A stretch of DNA of 64,000 bases from Dysidea avara (GCF_963678975.1 NC_089273.1:21780356-21844355); one strand, 5' to 3'. Shown: positions 1 through 13,506, counted from the first letter of the stretch. The notes: generated by a model not told the origin, from the sequence alone. Numbers and translations: made by a program.

Positions 1-2549
1 TTCTACCCAAGGACAGTTTCTCTAACTTGGCTAGTGGGTGTGCAATAAGGGTGGGGTAGAAATTATCCATCTCTCCGACAGCTTTGTCGTCACCTCCCAC
101 TGTTAGATCATCCACTCCACAAGTAATGACAATGTCACTGATGAGACTTGATGATGAGGTGGTTAAGCCGTTGTATCCAAGTACAAGCTCTCCAATCCTA
201 ATAGTACCTCCCTGCAGTGCCCCATGAAGAATAACCAGGCCTTGGTCCTTAATATGGCAACCAATAAAATTCATTATTACCCAATCTCTGTTGGAAGAGT
301 GGGTGAGAAAAACCGCAATGCATTCTACATCGGTCAGTGATAACTTGATGTTGGCAAAGTCAATTTCCCTGTTTGAAAACACAGTCTCAATTGACTGACA
401 CATTTTGTGATCACCTGCTTCTTTAAAGCACCGATAAAGAAATACACACTTCACTTTGTCTTCTAGAAATTCTTTTGCAATAGTGATTTCATCATCAGAG
501 GTAGGTTTAAAAAGAAACCTTGTGAAGAAGTTAGACAGAGTAGTTGTACTGTATGTGGTTGTTTTAAGAAATGGTTTTGATATGAATCTCAGACAAGGAT
601 TTAGAATTTTTGAGAAGAGGTAAGCATTCACTGGAGTACATGTAGATACATGATTCATTAGTAAAGGGATGATTTTGAAGTGTGAGAAAAATGCAATCGC
701 CTGGTGGTTACAGATGTTTTTACCTGAAAGGAACCATCTTAATGCCTGTGGTTCTTCATTGGTGAACACAATGTTGACAAAAAACTTAAACATGTTGGAA
801 AAGCTCCCGCTCCAGAATCTCTCCTTGATTATTGTGAACTGTGAGTAAAGGGATAATTGAGCAATGTAATGAGCAGCTAAGTACTCTTGTACTGAAAGAT
901 GCAGGAAGCTGAAAGATGCAACTTTACCATTGACTCCAACATGCTCTATGGCCTCTAGTAAACCAAACCCATTTATGGCTCCTGGAAGTTTAAGCAATTC
1001 AGGACACTCAGCTTGAATTTTCTCAAGCATGAAAACGTGCTCAGCTTTATTTAATCCTTCAAAAGCCAGTTTGGAAAGTTCCTTTAAGATATCAATGTAT
1101 GGAGATGGGAAGTGATGGAAATCTTTAACAGGCTGTAAACTAATTCCTAACCTAGCCAAATTGCTACGGATAATTTGGCAGATGAAGAGATTATAGAATT
1201 CAGTTGAATTCGTTGGAAGTGTTACTGACCCTTGTTGATGTTGCTTGTACAGAAACAGCAACACGGTCATGTTAAAGGGAACAAGCAAGAGACTGTTAAT
1301 ACTTTGATATTTTCTGAGATATGCTTGGAGATCTTTCTGCTGCTGTTTTGTCAGGGACTTCTGAATTAGTGAACTTTGACACTCCTTTGAAAACCCTAGG
1401 ACTTCTATATGGATAGCATCTGGACGTAGGCCTGCTGAAGCATGAGGCCGAGAAGAAACTATTATTACACAGCCTGGTAAAACCTTACGTTGCAGTACAT
1501 CAGCAATAAAGCCACTGTGCTGCATTTCTTCTGGAAGTTCGTCAAAACCATCCAAAAGTAAGGCAACAGATTTGCCACCATTTTGTGCCAAGACATTTTC
1601 TGGAGTAGTTAGTTGCCTGAAAAGATGGATGAGGTCTGAAAGATTTTGCACGTGTTGTACTTTTGGATCACGGAGGTTAAGCAGGAAAAGGAACCTGCAA
1701 TTTTTCAATACCTTGTATTTTGCCCACTGATATGATATTTCCTTCAGTATCTCTGATTTACCTATGCCTGGTGGCCCTTCTATGAGTAAGGTACGTAAAT
1801 GTTCTGGTTGTTCCAGCAGGTCCATGCACTGTTCTAAAGTGACAGGGATGTATTCTGGATCTTCTTCAGCACTGCCTGATGAAGTTGGTTGATTTGGAGG
1901 AACAACTATTTCAAGTTGATCTGTTCTTCGAGCTTCAGTAATCTGTTCCTGTGTATCTTTCTTGGAGTTGTCTACTGTGTGCTGAATCATCTCTAACTGA
2001 AAAAAATGTTTCAGTTGTTTTGGAGGCCAAACATCATTTATAGATGAAAATCTTGTGTTAGTGTAGTATTCTACCAGATGATCAGATAAGTCATCACCAT
2101 CATCTATAATTAAATCATGCACGTGTTGTAAACTGTGGTGAGTAATGATTCTGACATACCTGAAACTGAGGATGATCTTTGTTGTGCTTCTTTGATAGCA
2201 TCTTCCAATTTGCCCCACGTTGGTGAGTCACCTTCATTGACCCACACTTTTAGGACTTCACCAAAACTTTCTTCAGTTTGACGTGGATGGTGAGCATTGT
2301 TTTCTAAGATGTTGTCAAGCTTGTAATCTTTTAGTCCAAGGATGGTCCCAATTATTTTCCAGTGCTTTGCATATTGGTCAACAATGTGTTTGGTGAGATC
2401 CACCCAGTTTGGATGCTCATCTCCTAATACAGTAATATTGTACACACATCAATGTAGTTAAAAGTAATTAATAATAAACTTCACTATGGTACATATGTAT
2501 ATGTGAATGGCTTACTTGATTTTCCAACTGGAATAATGAGACCTGACAT
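1..2549 (-). CDS. Death-NACHT-LRR receptor (NLR), 3' end beyond the window
   Basis: This is an intracellular NLR-type immune sensor. Three exons are proposed: 2549-2516 (MSGLIIPVGKS), 2423-2160 (Death domain) and 2103 to the left edge. All joins are phase 1 with GT-AG borders (gtaagc and gtatgt donors). The Death-type fold shows the W-K-x-I-G and L-G-L pattern. After it come a linker with VWPPKQLKHF, the P-loop GPPGIGKS near 1775, Walker B LDGFDE near 1550, the SSRP sensor motif, the winged-helix signature FLHLSVQEYLAA near 880, and leucine-rich sequence up to base 1. The third exon stays open for about 700 codons. The ATG at 2445 lies upstream of the acceptor and is probably not used. A TATATATAG lies close upstream of the proposed start. 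Family membership is secure; the first exon is inferred. In the family, the NACHT domain binds nucleotide and drives oligomerisation, and the Death domain recruits partners. Confidence 0.88.
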
Positions 2550-4144
2550 CGTACAGTGTAACTATTGGCATTCTATATATAGTTGCTTGAAATGTAAGCT
2601 GTATACTTGCACAGCTTATATAATAACCTTCACTGCAGAGTATTGATGTCATTTTACATTATGTAAGGAAACTACCCTTGACTAGGTGAAATCTCTGTGA
2701 AAACCCCTTTGTATTGTATGCTGTTTACACTTTACATACTCACCAAAATTGCTTTGTAATGATATTGCATAATTCAACTACATGTACACAATTGTGGTAC
2801 TTTGGTTTTGACAATGACCTCAAGATAATTTACACAAAAATTAGTACTACATCTTAGCAGCACATCTAAAGTTCTTAAAATTAAGTTATAGTTAAACCCT
2901 AGGATATCACAGTTGCCAGAAGCTGAGGTGTTGATAACTAGATATTCAATGAGTGCAGGTGTGATTTAACTGGCTATCTATCCCACACTTTCAAGCAGTC
3001 AAGTTCACAAACAACATGTCAATAAGACTAAATAAGCATGTCAGTTGTGGATGGCTTCAATTTTTGCTGCACTTATAGGCTTTGATTACACTTCTTTAAA
3101 TGAATGTATAAATACATGTTGTCTTCCAGAGGTGGAAGTAGTTTAAAAGTTAGCCATAAACTGCACATGAGTCCATAACTCTTGCTATTGTGCATAGCTT
3201 CTATATGGTCTATACTCCCAATATTAGTTTTAAAAAGTCATTTTTGGTACACCACATTCAGCATGAAATGAGTATAAATATCATCAAGGCATTTTTTTTC
3301 AATTTTGGATACCATACTGTGACACAGGTCAGTTCATGATCAATTATATGTTATCAAGTCATGGGACAGTAGTGTGAATGACTTTTCACTATAACACATA
3401 TGTGATCTTGCTGATATAAGGTAAGGATGCATGCATGGATATGTTGTGTAGATGAAAATCTGAACTTCCTATTGAATGTACACACTATAAACAAAATTTT
3501 GTAAATCTATGATAGGTTTAACAGACATTTGTTGTAAAACTTTAGTTGGTCAAAAAGTATATTTTCTATCTTCAATCACCTCCCATACATCTATTAAGTT
3601 ACACAGTTTAATTATTGCAAAGTTTATTTGAGCAGATATATTTAAAAAATTGAGTGTTGGTCATTGCAGTGCACATTATACCACACAATGATCCATCTAT
3701 TAACTCAGTGGAGAATTGGTCATGTACATAAATGCACTGTCAGTGCTGATTGTTCTACATAATTACTTATGTCATACAGGGGAAGTTTGCATGTCTGCCA
3801 ACAGTCAATGTATAACATTAAGTTAATTACATTAGCATGGAAGCACTTGGACGGTAAACACCATTTGCCAATGAGTTCATATAGATGTGTGTTGTTTATA
3901 GAGAGAATTGTTAACAGCATATTGTACGCTTCTGTAGATCAGGTAGCTTAGTTTTCTCTGATGAAAGAAAAGCTTAGTTGTACAAATCACTACTTTTGCA
4001 AGTGTTGATTATTACAAAGCTGTGTGAATTCTATAAAATGTGACCTGATCTTGAAAAACCTACATTTTTTGGGTGCAAGCAAACTTTTTGGGAGAACTCA
4101 AATGAAAGTTTCAGCATTAATTTTTTTTTGCACATTTGGATAAA
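2550..4144. other. Spacer upstream of the NLR gene
   Basis: AT-rich sequence without a convincing gene. Short open frames at 3720-3951 overlap on both strands and resemble no protein. A segment starting near 4038 (ATGTGACCTGATCTTG) recurs near 7211 and is probably the end of a small dispersed element. Confidence 0.6.
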
Positions 4145-5489
4145 CAGGGCCGGAGGAGGGAAAATTGAGTTGGTCAGGCCATTGACTATAATGTTGAAAT
4201 TGCTACTATATATATGCCAATGAGAGAGGAGCTGTTGCACAGTGTGCTTCCACACTCTGCAAAGTGCAAAGCACGAGCATTCTAGGGGGGTCTGGGGGCA
4301 TGCCCCCACAGGAAATTTTTGAAAATTAGACACTCAGATATGCAATTTTATAGTGATATTTCACTGCTAGCTAGCTATATAAATATGCTCAAGCCTATCT
4401 GTTGTTCTTTAGACTTTCTATACTATGTATAATTGTAGACCTGACATACAGGGGACACAGCATGAAACTTGCTGTGTGGTTCATTTAGTTATAGCTAGCA
4501 ATTAGAAGTTCAAGGCAGATCTGGGGGTGCAACCCCCAGGAGTTGCAGAATTTTTGTAATTTAAAGACTTGAAAATGCCTTAAAATTTAAAATTGATGCT
4601 AAATTGTAAAGTAAAACTAGCTATCAACTTGCAACTTTCCCCCCCAAATTTCACAGGGAACCCATGCAGCATGGCCCCCTTTATAGCTAGGATATAATTA
4701 CTATACAGTGAATTCACACAGTTGCAATAAAAAGCTACACAGCTACAAAATACAGTATACTGCCGTTGATCCGTTCACTTCATACTGGTTTGTATGAAGT
4801 GAACGGATCATCATGTAAATAGACTGGTGGACAGTCACGAGACCAATCAGTATTCGAAAATGGCGCGATGTGGGTGAGACTGACAGTTTGCTCAGTATCT
4901 CGACAGGACGAGTGGATAGTTGAAGAGGAGTGATTTCTACTCAACATCTCATCCAGATGGCCACCATGTAATGTGCGGGTGTACAGCTTCTTGCCGCGGA
5001 ATGAGTCATCTGGTTTGTCACTGCCAGCCCTTCGTCCAGTAAAAGAAGCCAAGAGAGACAAGCCAAGGAATGCTAATGATTATTTTATGAAGATTGAATT
5101 GTGATATAAGTGTGCTGGTTTAGAATCAAAGAAGGCACCTGCCTTACACGTGATAAATGCCAACTGTCAGCACACGTGATACTGTACGTAGAACCCACAA
5201 TCATTTCTGTACAAAACGATACGAATGTTATGCTGTACTGTAAGGTAATTGGAGGTATTATACGTGTAGTTCTGTGCTTAGTTAGGCTGAGAAACTAGGT
5301 AACTGCTCGTGTCATGTATTTTCAATAACATCTGTAAAACGTACGTAGCTACATGTAGATGCGATCGTCTAAAGATTGCATGAGAGTAATGTAGTTCGAG
5401 CTGGTCAGCCTACTGTCAGCTAGTTGGTTCAACTCCAGATTATTGGTCCGGCTCGGGTCTGACCAACCGGACCGCCTCCTCCGGCCTTG
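4145..5489. mobile_element. Candidate DNA transposon with CAGGGCCGGAGGAGG ends
   Basis: The left end at 4145 reads CAGGGCCGGAGGAGG and the right end at 5489, read inward on the minus strand, CAAGGCCGGAGGAGG. The similarity continues inward with TTGGTCAG on both sides. The flanking bases ATAAA (4140-4144 and 5490-5494) look like a target-site duplication. The interior holds two short G-run/C-run palindromes (near 4285 and 4525), a perfect hairpin and a minus-strand frame of 93 codons (4780-5061) that matches no transposase I recognise. This frame could be a remnant of the element's gene or a host exon. The ends resemble hAT-like termini, but a 5-bp duplication would be atypical for hAT, so the superfamily is open. 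Confidence 0.5.
4768..4809. repeat. Perfect 18-bp inverted repeat (hairpin)
   Basis: The arms GATCCGTTCACTTCATAC (4768-4785) and GTATGAAGTGAACGGATC (4792-4809) are perfectly complementary around a 6-base loop. It sits inside the candidate transposon at 4145-5489 and at the end of the 93-codon frame. Confidence 0.9.
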
Positions 5490-5917
5490 ATAAAGCAACT
5501 TTTAAACATTCTTGCTGTGAAGTTTCACACCCATAGCTTCTTTTTCCTAGGAGATATGGATGATTATATCAGACCATGTAGCAAAAAAATTAATGTTCTT
5601 CGATGATGATGTACTATACGTATCTTAGAGAAATAGCAAGTATTTTATTAATAAATGTGATGAATGCTGCTGACTGTATAGCATAAAAGGGAGAATGGAC
5701 ATCATTAAGTACTGCATGCAATTGCATGATACTTTCTACATGTAATCATATACGTAGCTACACTATTTTAGTTGCTGGATATGCCTCTAAAATTTATGTG
5801 TACAAAATAACTTTATACAGAATTAAAATATCAGATTACAGACAATGTAGTTAGCTACTTACACAGCTAGGTAACTTCAGATCAACTTTAAACTGGCCCA
5901 CGGCGGGCCACACTCAA
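5490..5917. other. Spacer between transposon and LINE
   Basis: AT-rich sequence. I see no gene or repeat in it apart from the GC-rich patch just before 5918, which is probably the 5' breakpoint of the adjoining LINE. Confidence 0.6.
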
Positions 5918-6977
5918 GAACACAGCAAGTAAGTGTAAAAGATGCCCTTTCATCCAAGGGACTTGTTACTATTGGAGTTCCTCAGGGGTCTATTTTGGGA
6001 CCTCTGCTGTTTTCAATATATGTGAATGATTTGCCAAATTCAATTACTTTATGTGATGTTAACATGTATGCTGATGACACAGAGTTGCACTATAGTAGCA
6101 GTCAACTGGAAAGAGTGGAGCAAGTACTTCAGAATGGCCTTGAGGAGGTTTCTAACTGGATGTCAGTGAATGGATTTAAATTGAACATTGATAAATCAGT
6201 TTGTATGTTGATTGGTACACGACAAAGAGTTAGTGGTGGGACTTTATGCTTGTCACTTAATGACAGTATGTTGAAGCAAGTGACATCAACCAAGTATCTA
6301 GGTTTGTTTATAGATCAATATTTAACGTGGCAAAATCATATAGATTATGTTTTGAAAAGAGTGAGGGGAAAAATCTACTCTATTAATCGCCTAAAACCTC
6401 CTCCTACTGTCAGGAAGTTACTGTACCAAGTGTATCTTCTGCCCATTCTAGAATATTGTGATGTGGTGTGGCAACCAACAAATGCAAGCCAAACTAGACG
6501 TTTAGAAAGATTTCACTCTAAGTACATTTCTCTTTGTAATGACTCATCTATCTCAGGACAGTCCCTTACTGAACGACGCAAGTTTCATACCATTCTACAA
6601 ACTTACAAAGTATTGCACAAGTTGGCTCCAGATTATCTCCATGGCATATTTGAATATGCTGTTAATGTTACGGGACGTATCAGCAGAAATGCTCATTGCT
6701 TGTTTGTTCCACAGCTACGGACTAATTATGGGAAAAGAAGCTTATATTACAGAGGTACTATATTGTGGAACGCTCTGCCAGCTGCTTTGTATCACGCATC
6801 AACTTTATTTCAATTCAGGAGTAGCTATTTAGAACAATATAATTGTAGTTAATATTAATTTGTAAATGTATGTAGTTTTATACATGTATGCTGTATACAG
6901 GGCGTAGCTGAAAAACAGCTTTGCTGATGCTACCTTCCCTGTTTAAATAAATTGAAAAAAAAGAAAAAAAAAAAAGA
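5918..6977 (+). mobile_element. 5'-truncated non-LTR retrotransposon (LINE), RT part
   Basis: An open frame from about 5918 to 6852 encodes the palm and thumb of a LINE reverse transcriptase and the C-terminal tail. It shows GVPQGSILGPLLF (just before 6010), the catalytic YADD (MYADDTELH, near 6070), the KYLGLFID motif, LLPILEYCDVVW, and a closing YYRGTILWNALP. The endonuclease and the N-terminal RT motifs are missing, as in usual 5' truncation during target-primed insertion. The 3' end has a short tail with AATAAA followed by an A-rich run to 6977. No stop or frameshift interrupts the remaining frame, so the insertion is fairly young. The pattern fits the Jockey/CR1-like group; the exact clade cannot be told. 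Confidence 0.9.
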
Positions 6978-7849
6978 AGTAAGAACGGCAGAGTGCAAGG
7001 CTGCTGCAAACTTTTTACAAGGGAATCCACAACTTGTTTGGCCTATCATTAGCATAATACTTATTAAACACACAACATTTAACTAGACACCACCATCCTA
7101 ACCACGTCATCCATTTAGAGCCAGCTACCACCCCAAGAACAATCATCAACTGGAACAGTTTGCCAACTTCAGTGATTGAGTCAGAAAACATTGACATATT
7201 TTCTAGATATATATGTGACCTGATCTTGGAAACCTATCTTTTTGGTACATTGGCCAATTTTCTGCTTTGTAGCTTAAATGAGGTATTGGGTGGTCATCTA
7301 TCTTGTGTTAAAATTTCAGCTTAATATCTTTAAGCATTCCTGAGATATGGCCAATTTTCTTTCCTGTACATTACAATGGTAAGCAATGTATGAGTTCTGT
7401 GAGTGATTGAGGGTGACAAATCACTTTGTTTACCAATAATTCCATTCTTACCATCTAAAATACTTTAATAAAAAAACATTTCTAATAGTTTAATGAAGTA
7501 TTCTTGGTACTTTTCTGCAATTAAATGGCATGTATCATATTGTCTAAGACTCAGTTTTAGCCATTCCAGCACCTGAACAAATCACCCAATTTGTACGTTA
7601 ATTGTTGGCCCATGCACGTGTAATAATATTTAGTTTACAATAAGCTATATTGTGACTATGCATGTGTGTGCTTTTCATTGTGGTATTATTCATCCCCTGG
7701 GTCCATCAGCACACTGTCTGTCCAGTAAGAATAAATAAACGAATAAATACTGAATAACGTGTTGCTAACTAAACTAAATCCAAAGAAATCCTAAAACAAC
7801 ACTTGTAAATAGCTTGTGTCCAACACACTGTTTTCTCTCGATACACATG
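6978..7849. other. Spacer with dispersed-repeat fragments
   Basis: From 7211 it carries a second copy of the TGTGACCTGATCTTG end seen near 4038. Near 7690-7750 there is a segment ending in repeated AATAAATAAA-like units, which looks like the 3' tail of another LINE or SINE. No gene is visible; the 60-codon frame at 7015-7197 is not supported. Confidence 0.5.
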
Positions 7850-10800
7850 TCACATCACAATGTTGATGGACACCATTACAATTGTTAATCCTGCAAGTAT
7901 CGTCCACACTGGTCCAACAATCAGACTGGAATCTGTGTAGAACATTTAATTAAGCAACGAGCTAAGTATATGAGTGGAATTAGGTTTTATACATTATGTA
8001 ACATAAGACAAAACTTCAGAGAGTATACATTAGCACGTAGTATCTATAATTTATCTGTTAACAGGAAGTATGCATGTATTCCTCCACCTTAGAAAACTTG
8101 TAAATAATTTGGCTAGCACCAGTACTTGCAAGTTATGTACACAATAGGGATTTGCCCACAGAGTTATGTTGTAATGCCATTTATGTCATATCATTTGTTT
8201 CACTGCTATTATTGCTTGAATCCCTAATTCATTTATAAAGTAATGTACAGTGGTCCCTCCATTATCCGGACTCATTGGGCTCTAGATGTGTTTGGACAAT
8301 GGAAAAGTTTGGATAAATGAAGCCATACAGTAGAGGCTACAGACAGTTATGAAGCAAAAACGTTAAACTATGAACATGTTTACACTATGGCTGCTTTAAA
8401 GAAACGTTCATATAACTTCATGAACTGAATTAACCCACCCTTTATGTTATTAAAATGTTAAACATATCAGAAAATCAGTTTGGGGATGCCCCCTAGTAGA
8501 TAACTGCTGTGCGATTGATCTATCACTGGAAATAGAGCATGACAACTACTTAACAATCAAGTATGGTGACCATATCCTGTACAACTACATTGATTTTAGT
8601 CAAGCACTGTGACCATGTCCATTTATTAGTCTAGCTGTGCTTATGATAGCATAGTGAAAACAAGGCATGGCAACCACGCAACGTGATGTATTATATAGGC
8701 CAGAAGCTCACTCAAGATACTCTAATAAAGCAGTCATCCTATCATCAATATGATATTCTAATAAAACAGTTACATTAGTATAATTGTGCTGTAGAACAAT
8801 GAGCAAAAATAGTATCAAGATTTCATGACATAAAATAGTGAGGGAGAGTGTTTAACTGTCAATATAGCCTGTACAAAATCACTGTGTATAGACATGGATG
8901 GTTGATCTTTTGATAAAACTATACGTTTTTCCTGCTGATAGAAAACTGTTGATTAGTGTTGAGAACTGATTATAGGTGTTGAATAAGGTAATGCCTTTGT
9001 TCTACTAAGGTATTGATGCTGTCTATTATACTACACAGTGAGATTTCGAATGAGTCTATGGTTAGACACTCTCAGTATTATGAACTCTTGCTAGTACAGT
9101 GGTCCCTCCATTATCCGGCCATCGAATATCTAAACTTTCTGTTATCCAATCTGTGGAAGTGACTGTTCTATTAGAGTATTTAGCCTAAAGTGTATGAAGT
9201 ATTTTAACATGAGCTTTGTGTATAATGAGGTTCAGATTTTTATACTTATAAAAGTGAAGTGTAGTGACTATGCAGCAATACATATTAATTCACCATCACT
9301 ATAATGTAGGAGGTACCATGGAGATTAAATGCAATTATACATGGCAACCTAAAATTAATGTTGACGAACAGCTGTTGTTGACAAGAAGTTGTACAAATAC
9401 AAGTGACACCCTACAAGTTATTCAGGCAATTTTTAAACAAAGTTGTGAAATGACATTTTTATTCTCAAAGAATTATCAAAGATTGGAATGCACTTCCTTG
9501 CAGAGTAGCAGAAGCAAGATGAACAATTGAATTCAAAACTATAATACACCTTGATGAGCACAACAAATTTTTATATTGAACAGAAGCTTTTAAAACTAAT
9601 TTTTGAGTATGCACCCAAAAGAATGCAAACATCTATTTATCGTTTACTACATGTAACAATTACGCAGCTGATTAAAAAATAGAGTGGTCACCTATTCCAA
9701 TAAAGCCGTCAACTATTGTGCATTATCTTGACAACATACACTTGCAAGCATATTAAAGTATTTCAAAATATAATTATATAATTGACTTAAGTCTACTACA
9801 TACCCAGCTGCTCTCTCTATTGCACAGAGTATTGTGTGCATCTAGCTAGCTTTTCTTTAACTGTCCTATTTAATAATTATGTGAGATGAATTATTTAAAG
9901 AAAAAATGAACTATGTAGACAAAAAAGTATCACCTACACAGCTACACATTTGTTGTTAAGGTAGTGTAAATACAAAACTTACATTGATTCCTCAAAAGTG
10001 TGATTAAGGGAGGAGCACTAATAGAGTAGTAAGACGAGAACAGTCAGAACTAATCTAACAGAGCATTCAGAAATGAATTAAAATTAATATGCATTAAAGA
10101 AACTTAAAACAAATGGTTTAATAGGTGAATCTTGAGATTTTTCAATTTGAGATTAGGATACTACTATCCATGATTGTCCCAACATTTGGTAACTAAAAGG
10201 GGAATAAGCATAGAGTATAATTATTGTAAATGATGAATCTACAGTAGCAAAGTTTGAAGTAAACTCTGTCAATGCTAAAATGCTTTAGGGCAAACCTTCA
10301 AATTCTTGCACCGATAATTACAACTCACTATCATCTGGAAGCCACCTTGGTGCAGCCTTTAAAAGACCTGAGTTAAAATTGGTGGATAGGAATCTAGACC
10401 TCCAAGAAAAAGAAAATTAATGTGGACCAAATTTGGTGTTTTACCTATGCTAGTAATAATATTATAATGTAAAAATTGGTGTAATTTTGAGACAAGACCT
10501 GGGATCTATACATGCCATTTTATTCCTATTAATAGCTTTTTTGGCTGCATGTAGCAATACAATGGACTGCGTCAAGTTTTGCTGATATATACACCCTTAG
10601 CCTTTGGGTCTGCGGCCCTTGTGCTTCAGGTGTATAACATAGATATCAGCAAGATCCCTCGCAGCTGTGGTAAAGCTATATATTACATATATATATATAT
10701 ATATAATGCAATTGTGTTTATATGTTCAAACCTGATTGCAGCTCTTTAATTAAAACAGTCATTCCACTGACATGATGATGTGTGGCATGACAATGTAGAA

Positions 10801-12793
10801 GCCACCATCCTGGATTATCCACAACAAATCTAATTACAGTGTATCCACCATATGGCACTGTGACAGTATCCTTTCTGGGATATATTTTCCCTGTGCTGTA
10901 TAAGTCATCAGTGATATTCTTCCACCTTATTTCTTGTATAAAGTCATCGTCATCTCCAATTGTGACAAATCTAGTTGTACAAGAACTATTGTCTGCATTT
11001 ACAACACATTCGATATTCTCATTTGACCTTACAAACAAGCCATTAGAGTCATAGGTAGGATAGCCTATGTCAGCAACATAAAAGTAGTGACCATGAAAAT
11101 GTACTGGATGTGCAACACCTAAATGTAAGTTCGGAATTGCATCCCTATTGGTCAAGACCATTTCAACTACACTGCCCTCCAGTAGATCGCTAATGTTTAT
11201 AACTTGAGTACAAGCACATTGATTAATAGTAGTGGTATCACAACCTCTTCTTGTGCAAATTGCACCAGAATTTTCAAAGTCATTAAAGTGGGTCACAGGA
11301 GGATAAGCTGGAAATCGAAAGGTTACTCCATCAACAGCACTACCAAATGTTGAAGCCTCTCCCTGGAATCCCCAATTAAGGAATATTGTTCTATTAGGAT
11401 AATAAATTTCTTCTGGGACTGTGTCATTCTCAAGCCCTTCAATCACCTCAAAATTAGTACAATTGTAGATGGTACCATACACAGTATATGGGCAGTTGAC
11501 AGCAGTACATTTTGATATAGCATCACAGTCCCAGGTTTCATTGATACTGGAAATATTCATAGTTTCAACATCTGTATAGTGTAGTATTGCTTCTGCTCTG
11601 TGGTAAGTAATTGGGTTAAAGAACACTTCATTATTGCTGAGGTCTATGTCTTCTATTGTCTGTGCCCATATCCAAAAGTCATTCTGCTCTGTGTTGTTTG
11701 CATGGATAACCACATCAAATCTTTCACCACCATTAATTATGACATAGTTCACATTTTCTATTGGCTTTATTGGACTGCCATCAGAAGCTATTACTGTCAA
11801 CTTGTGCCCTTCAACTGAGAATCTGAATGGAGAAGACTCTTGTGCACCAATAAGTCTGAAGCGATATCTGCTACCACGGGTGACGTTAAAGTAGTTCAGA
11901 CTTTGAGGCGTAATATTTGTGTCACCATTTTCATCAAAGTGTCTTCCTTTATCATTGATAATGGCTGACCAAAATGGAACAATTTCAATAAAAGAAAGAT
12001 CTGTTGCCATGGTAGCATTGTACATTACGTATGGTGGGTCATTTACTTGCGACTCTTTAAACCAAAATTGAAGAAAGTCATAATTTAGATATTCAGAAAG
12101 AAATGGCTGACCATACCAGTCCATTAGTATGAGCGTATGTTGATCTGGAAGATCTTCATCATATATATTTCCTGGAATTGTATCCTTCACAATTATTGCA
12201 CCATATAATCCGTCAATTCTCTGAAAACCGCTATGTGCATGGTACCAGTGTGTTCCTGATGGGGAGGCTTTGAATGTGTAAATAAAGTGGTGCAGGGGTT
12301 CGATGGGAAGTTGTGATATAAAGGCAACTCCATCATTCTCTGTTGTGCCAACTTGATGTATTCCATGCCAGTGAACAGTTATACCTTCTTCACTTCTTAG
12401 TTCATTATAAACTGTTACTTGGAGTGTTTGATTTTCATGAGTAATGATAGTTGGTCCAGGCATTTGAGCATTGATAGTTATAATTGTTCTGTAAGTTCCA
12501 TCAGTTTGAATTGGTTCCACAGCTAATTTTGTAGTATCAACACCCGGTAAAAGTGTGACCAAATTACCATTAGAATCAAAAGCAGCTCTATATCCTCTTA
12601 GCTGTTTGAGTTCAGTGGTGATGTTATAGTAAGTCATGGAGGTAAGGTATTCAACCACCAGCGTGATTTCACATGTGTTTTCAACAGATCTTCCTTCAGT
12701 GCAGTTAATAACCTTTTCCTGTGGGTCATATCCTGGTGCAATACAGTATCCAATGCTAGCAATACTTGCTAGTAATATTGATGTTGTCAACAT
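7850..12793 (-). CDS. Membrane-anchored multicopper oxidase (laccase/ferroxidase type)
   Basis: This secretory-pathway enzyme should oxidise a phenol-like substrate or a metal ion and reduce oxygen to water; the substrate is unknown. Exon 1 (12793-10732) encodes a signal peptide (MLTTSILLASIASIGYC) and three cupredoxin domains. All copper ligand motifs are present: HWHG (141-144), WYHAHS (183-188), HPVHFHGH (562-569) and HCHATHHHVSGM (667-678). These include the type-1 Cys668 and an axial Met678. Many NxT/S sites fit an extracellular fold. The frame could stop at 10718, but CAG|GT at 10732 joins in phase 1 to an acceptor at 7933. The resulting exon 7932-7850 encodes a hydrophobic C-terminal helix (LIVGPVWTILAGLTIVMVSI) and a stop, giving 714 residues. 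The enzyme call is very firm. The second exon is inferred, its donor (GTTTGA) is weak, and other exons could lie in the 2.8-kb intron. Confidence 0.9.
8248..8335. mobile_element. Tigger/pogo-like terminal repeat, copy 1
   Basis: It begins CAGTGGTCCCTCCATTATCC, which resembles the termini of pogo/Tigger-type elements, and folds back imperfectly on TTTGGACAATGGA downstream. It lies in the proposed oxidase intron. No transposase is nearby, so this is a solo end or a small non-autonomous copy. Confidence 0.45.
9097..9183. mobile_element. Tigger/pogo-like terminal repeat, copy 2
   Basis: It opens with the same 20 bases as the copy at 8248, in the same orientation, then diverges. It ends with a TGACTGTTCTATTAGAGTAT motif that also recurs elsewhere in the window. 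Confidence 0.45.
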
Positions 12794-13475
12794 CTATATA
12801 AGATTGATAAAATTAAATGTAGCAGTTGCATCAAGACACATGCACAGTGGTGTATCATGCAGCCCAAGAAGTCACACTTAACATGATATGGAGAACAATA
12901 TACCATTTTCCCACATACATATATAGCTCAGTCAGTGCTACCTTTACATAACTAAATGATGTTTTTTCTATGTTCTATGAAAATACTCTCAGATGTTGGT
13001 ACTCCACATACCAAACCTTATCCTTTCTATGAACTCTCTAAAATGTATTTATTTCTTCATTCTTTTCTCCTCCTTTTGCAAAGGTATAATGGTCATGGAA
13101 AGGCTGCAATGGTGTTATTGCCAACCAAATACTGTAATGCCAGCATTTTTCTTGGCCATGACCTTTGATTTCACAACTGCTCTTTGCACAAAATTATGGT
13201 GACTTTCTAAGTGGTCTACATTGATCAAGAGCTGCATGAAGGGATCAGTGACAATCGCTAGTTCAACTATGTGAGCCTAAAGTAAATTGATAATGCAAAG
13301 GACCAAATAAATTTATTTTGTGAAAAATTCCTTGCAGGCTGCCAAATGTAAGAAGTGGAGATTTAATACAGTGACCGTTTCTATTAGAGTATTTGATTTT
13401 GACTGACTGCTCTATTAGAGCGTCTTGATCTTGTGTGTAGAATTTGTGAGTGTGTGCGTGTATGTGTGTGTGCAT

Positions 13476-13506
<31 letters not shown>

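Noticed and set aside
2110-2445. Using the ATG at 2445 as the NLR start
   Set aside because: A TATTAG acceptor follows it at 2424, and the upstream exon 2549-2516 joins in phase, giving a better start.
10839-12881. Plus-strand open frames across the oxidase exon
   Set aside because: They lie antisense to a firmly identified coding exon and show no domain.
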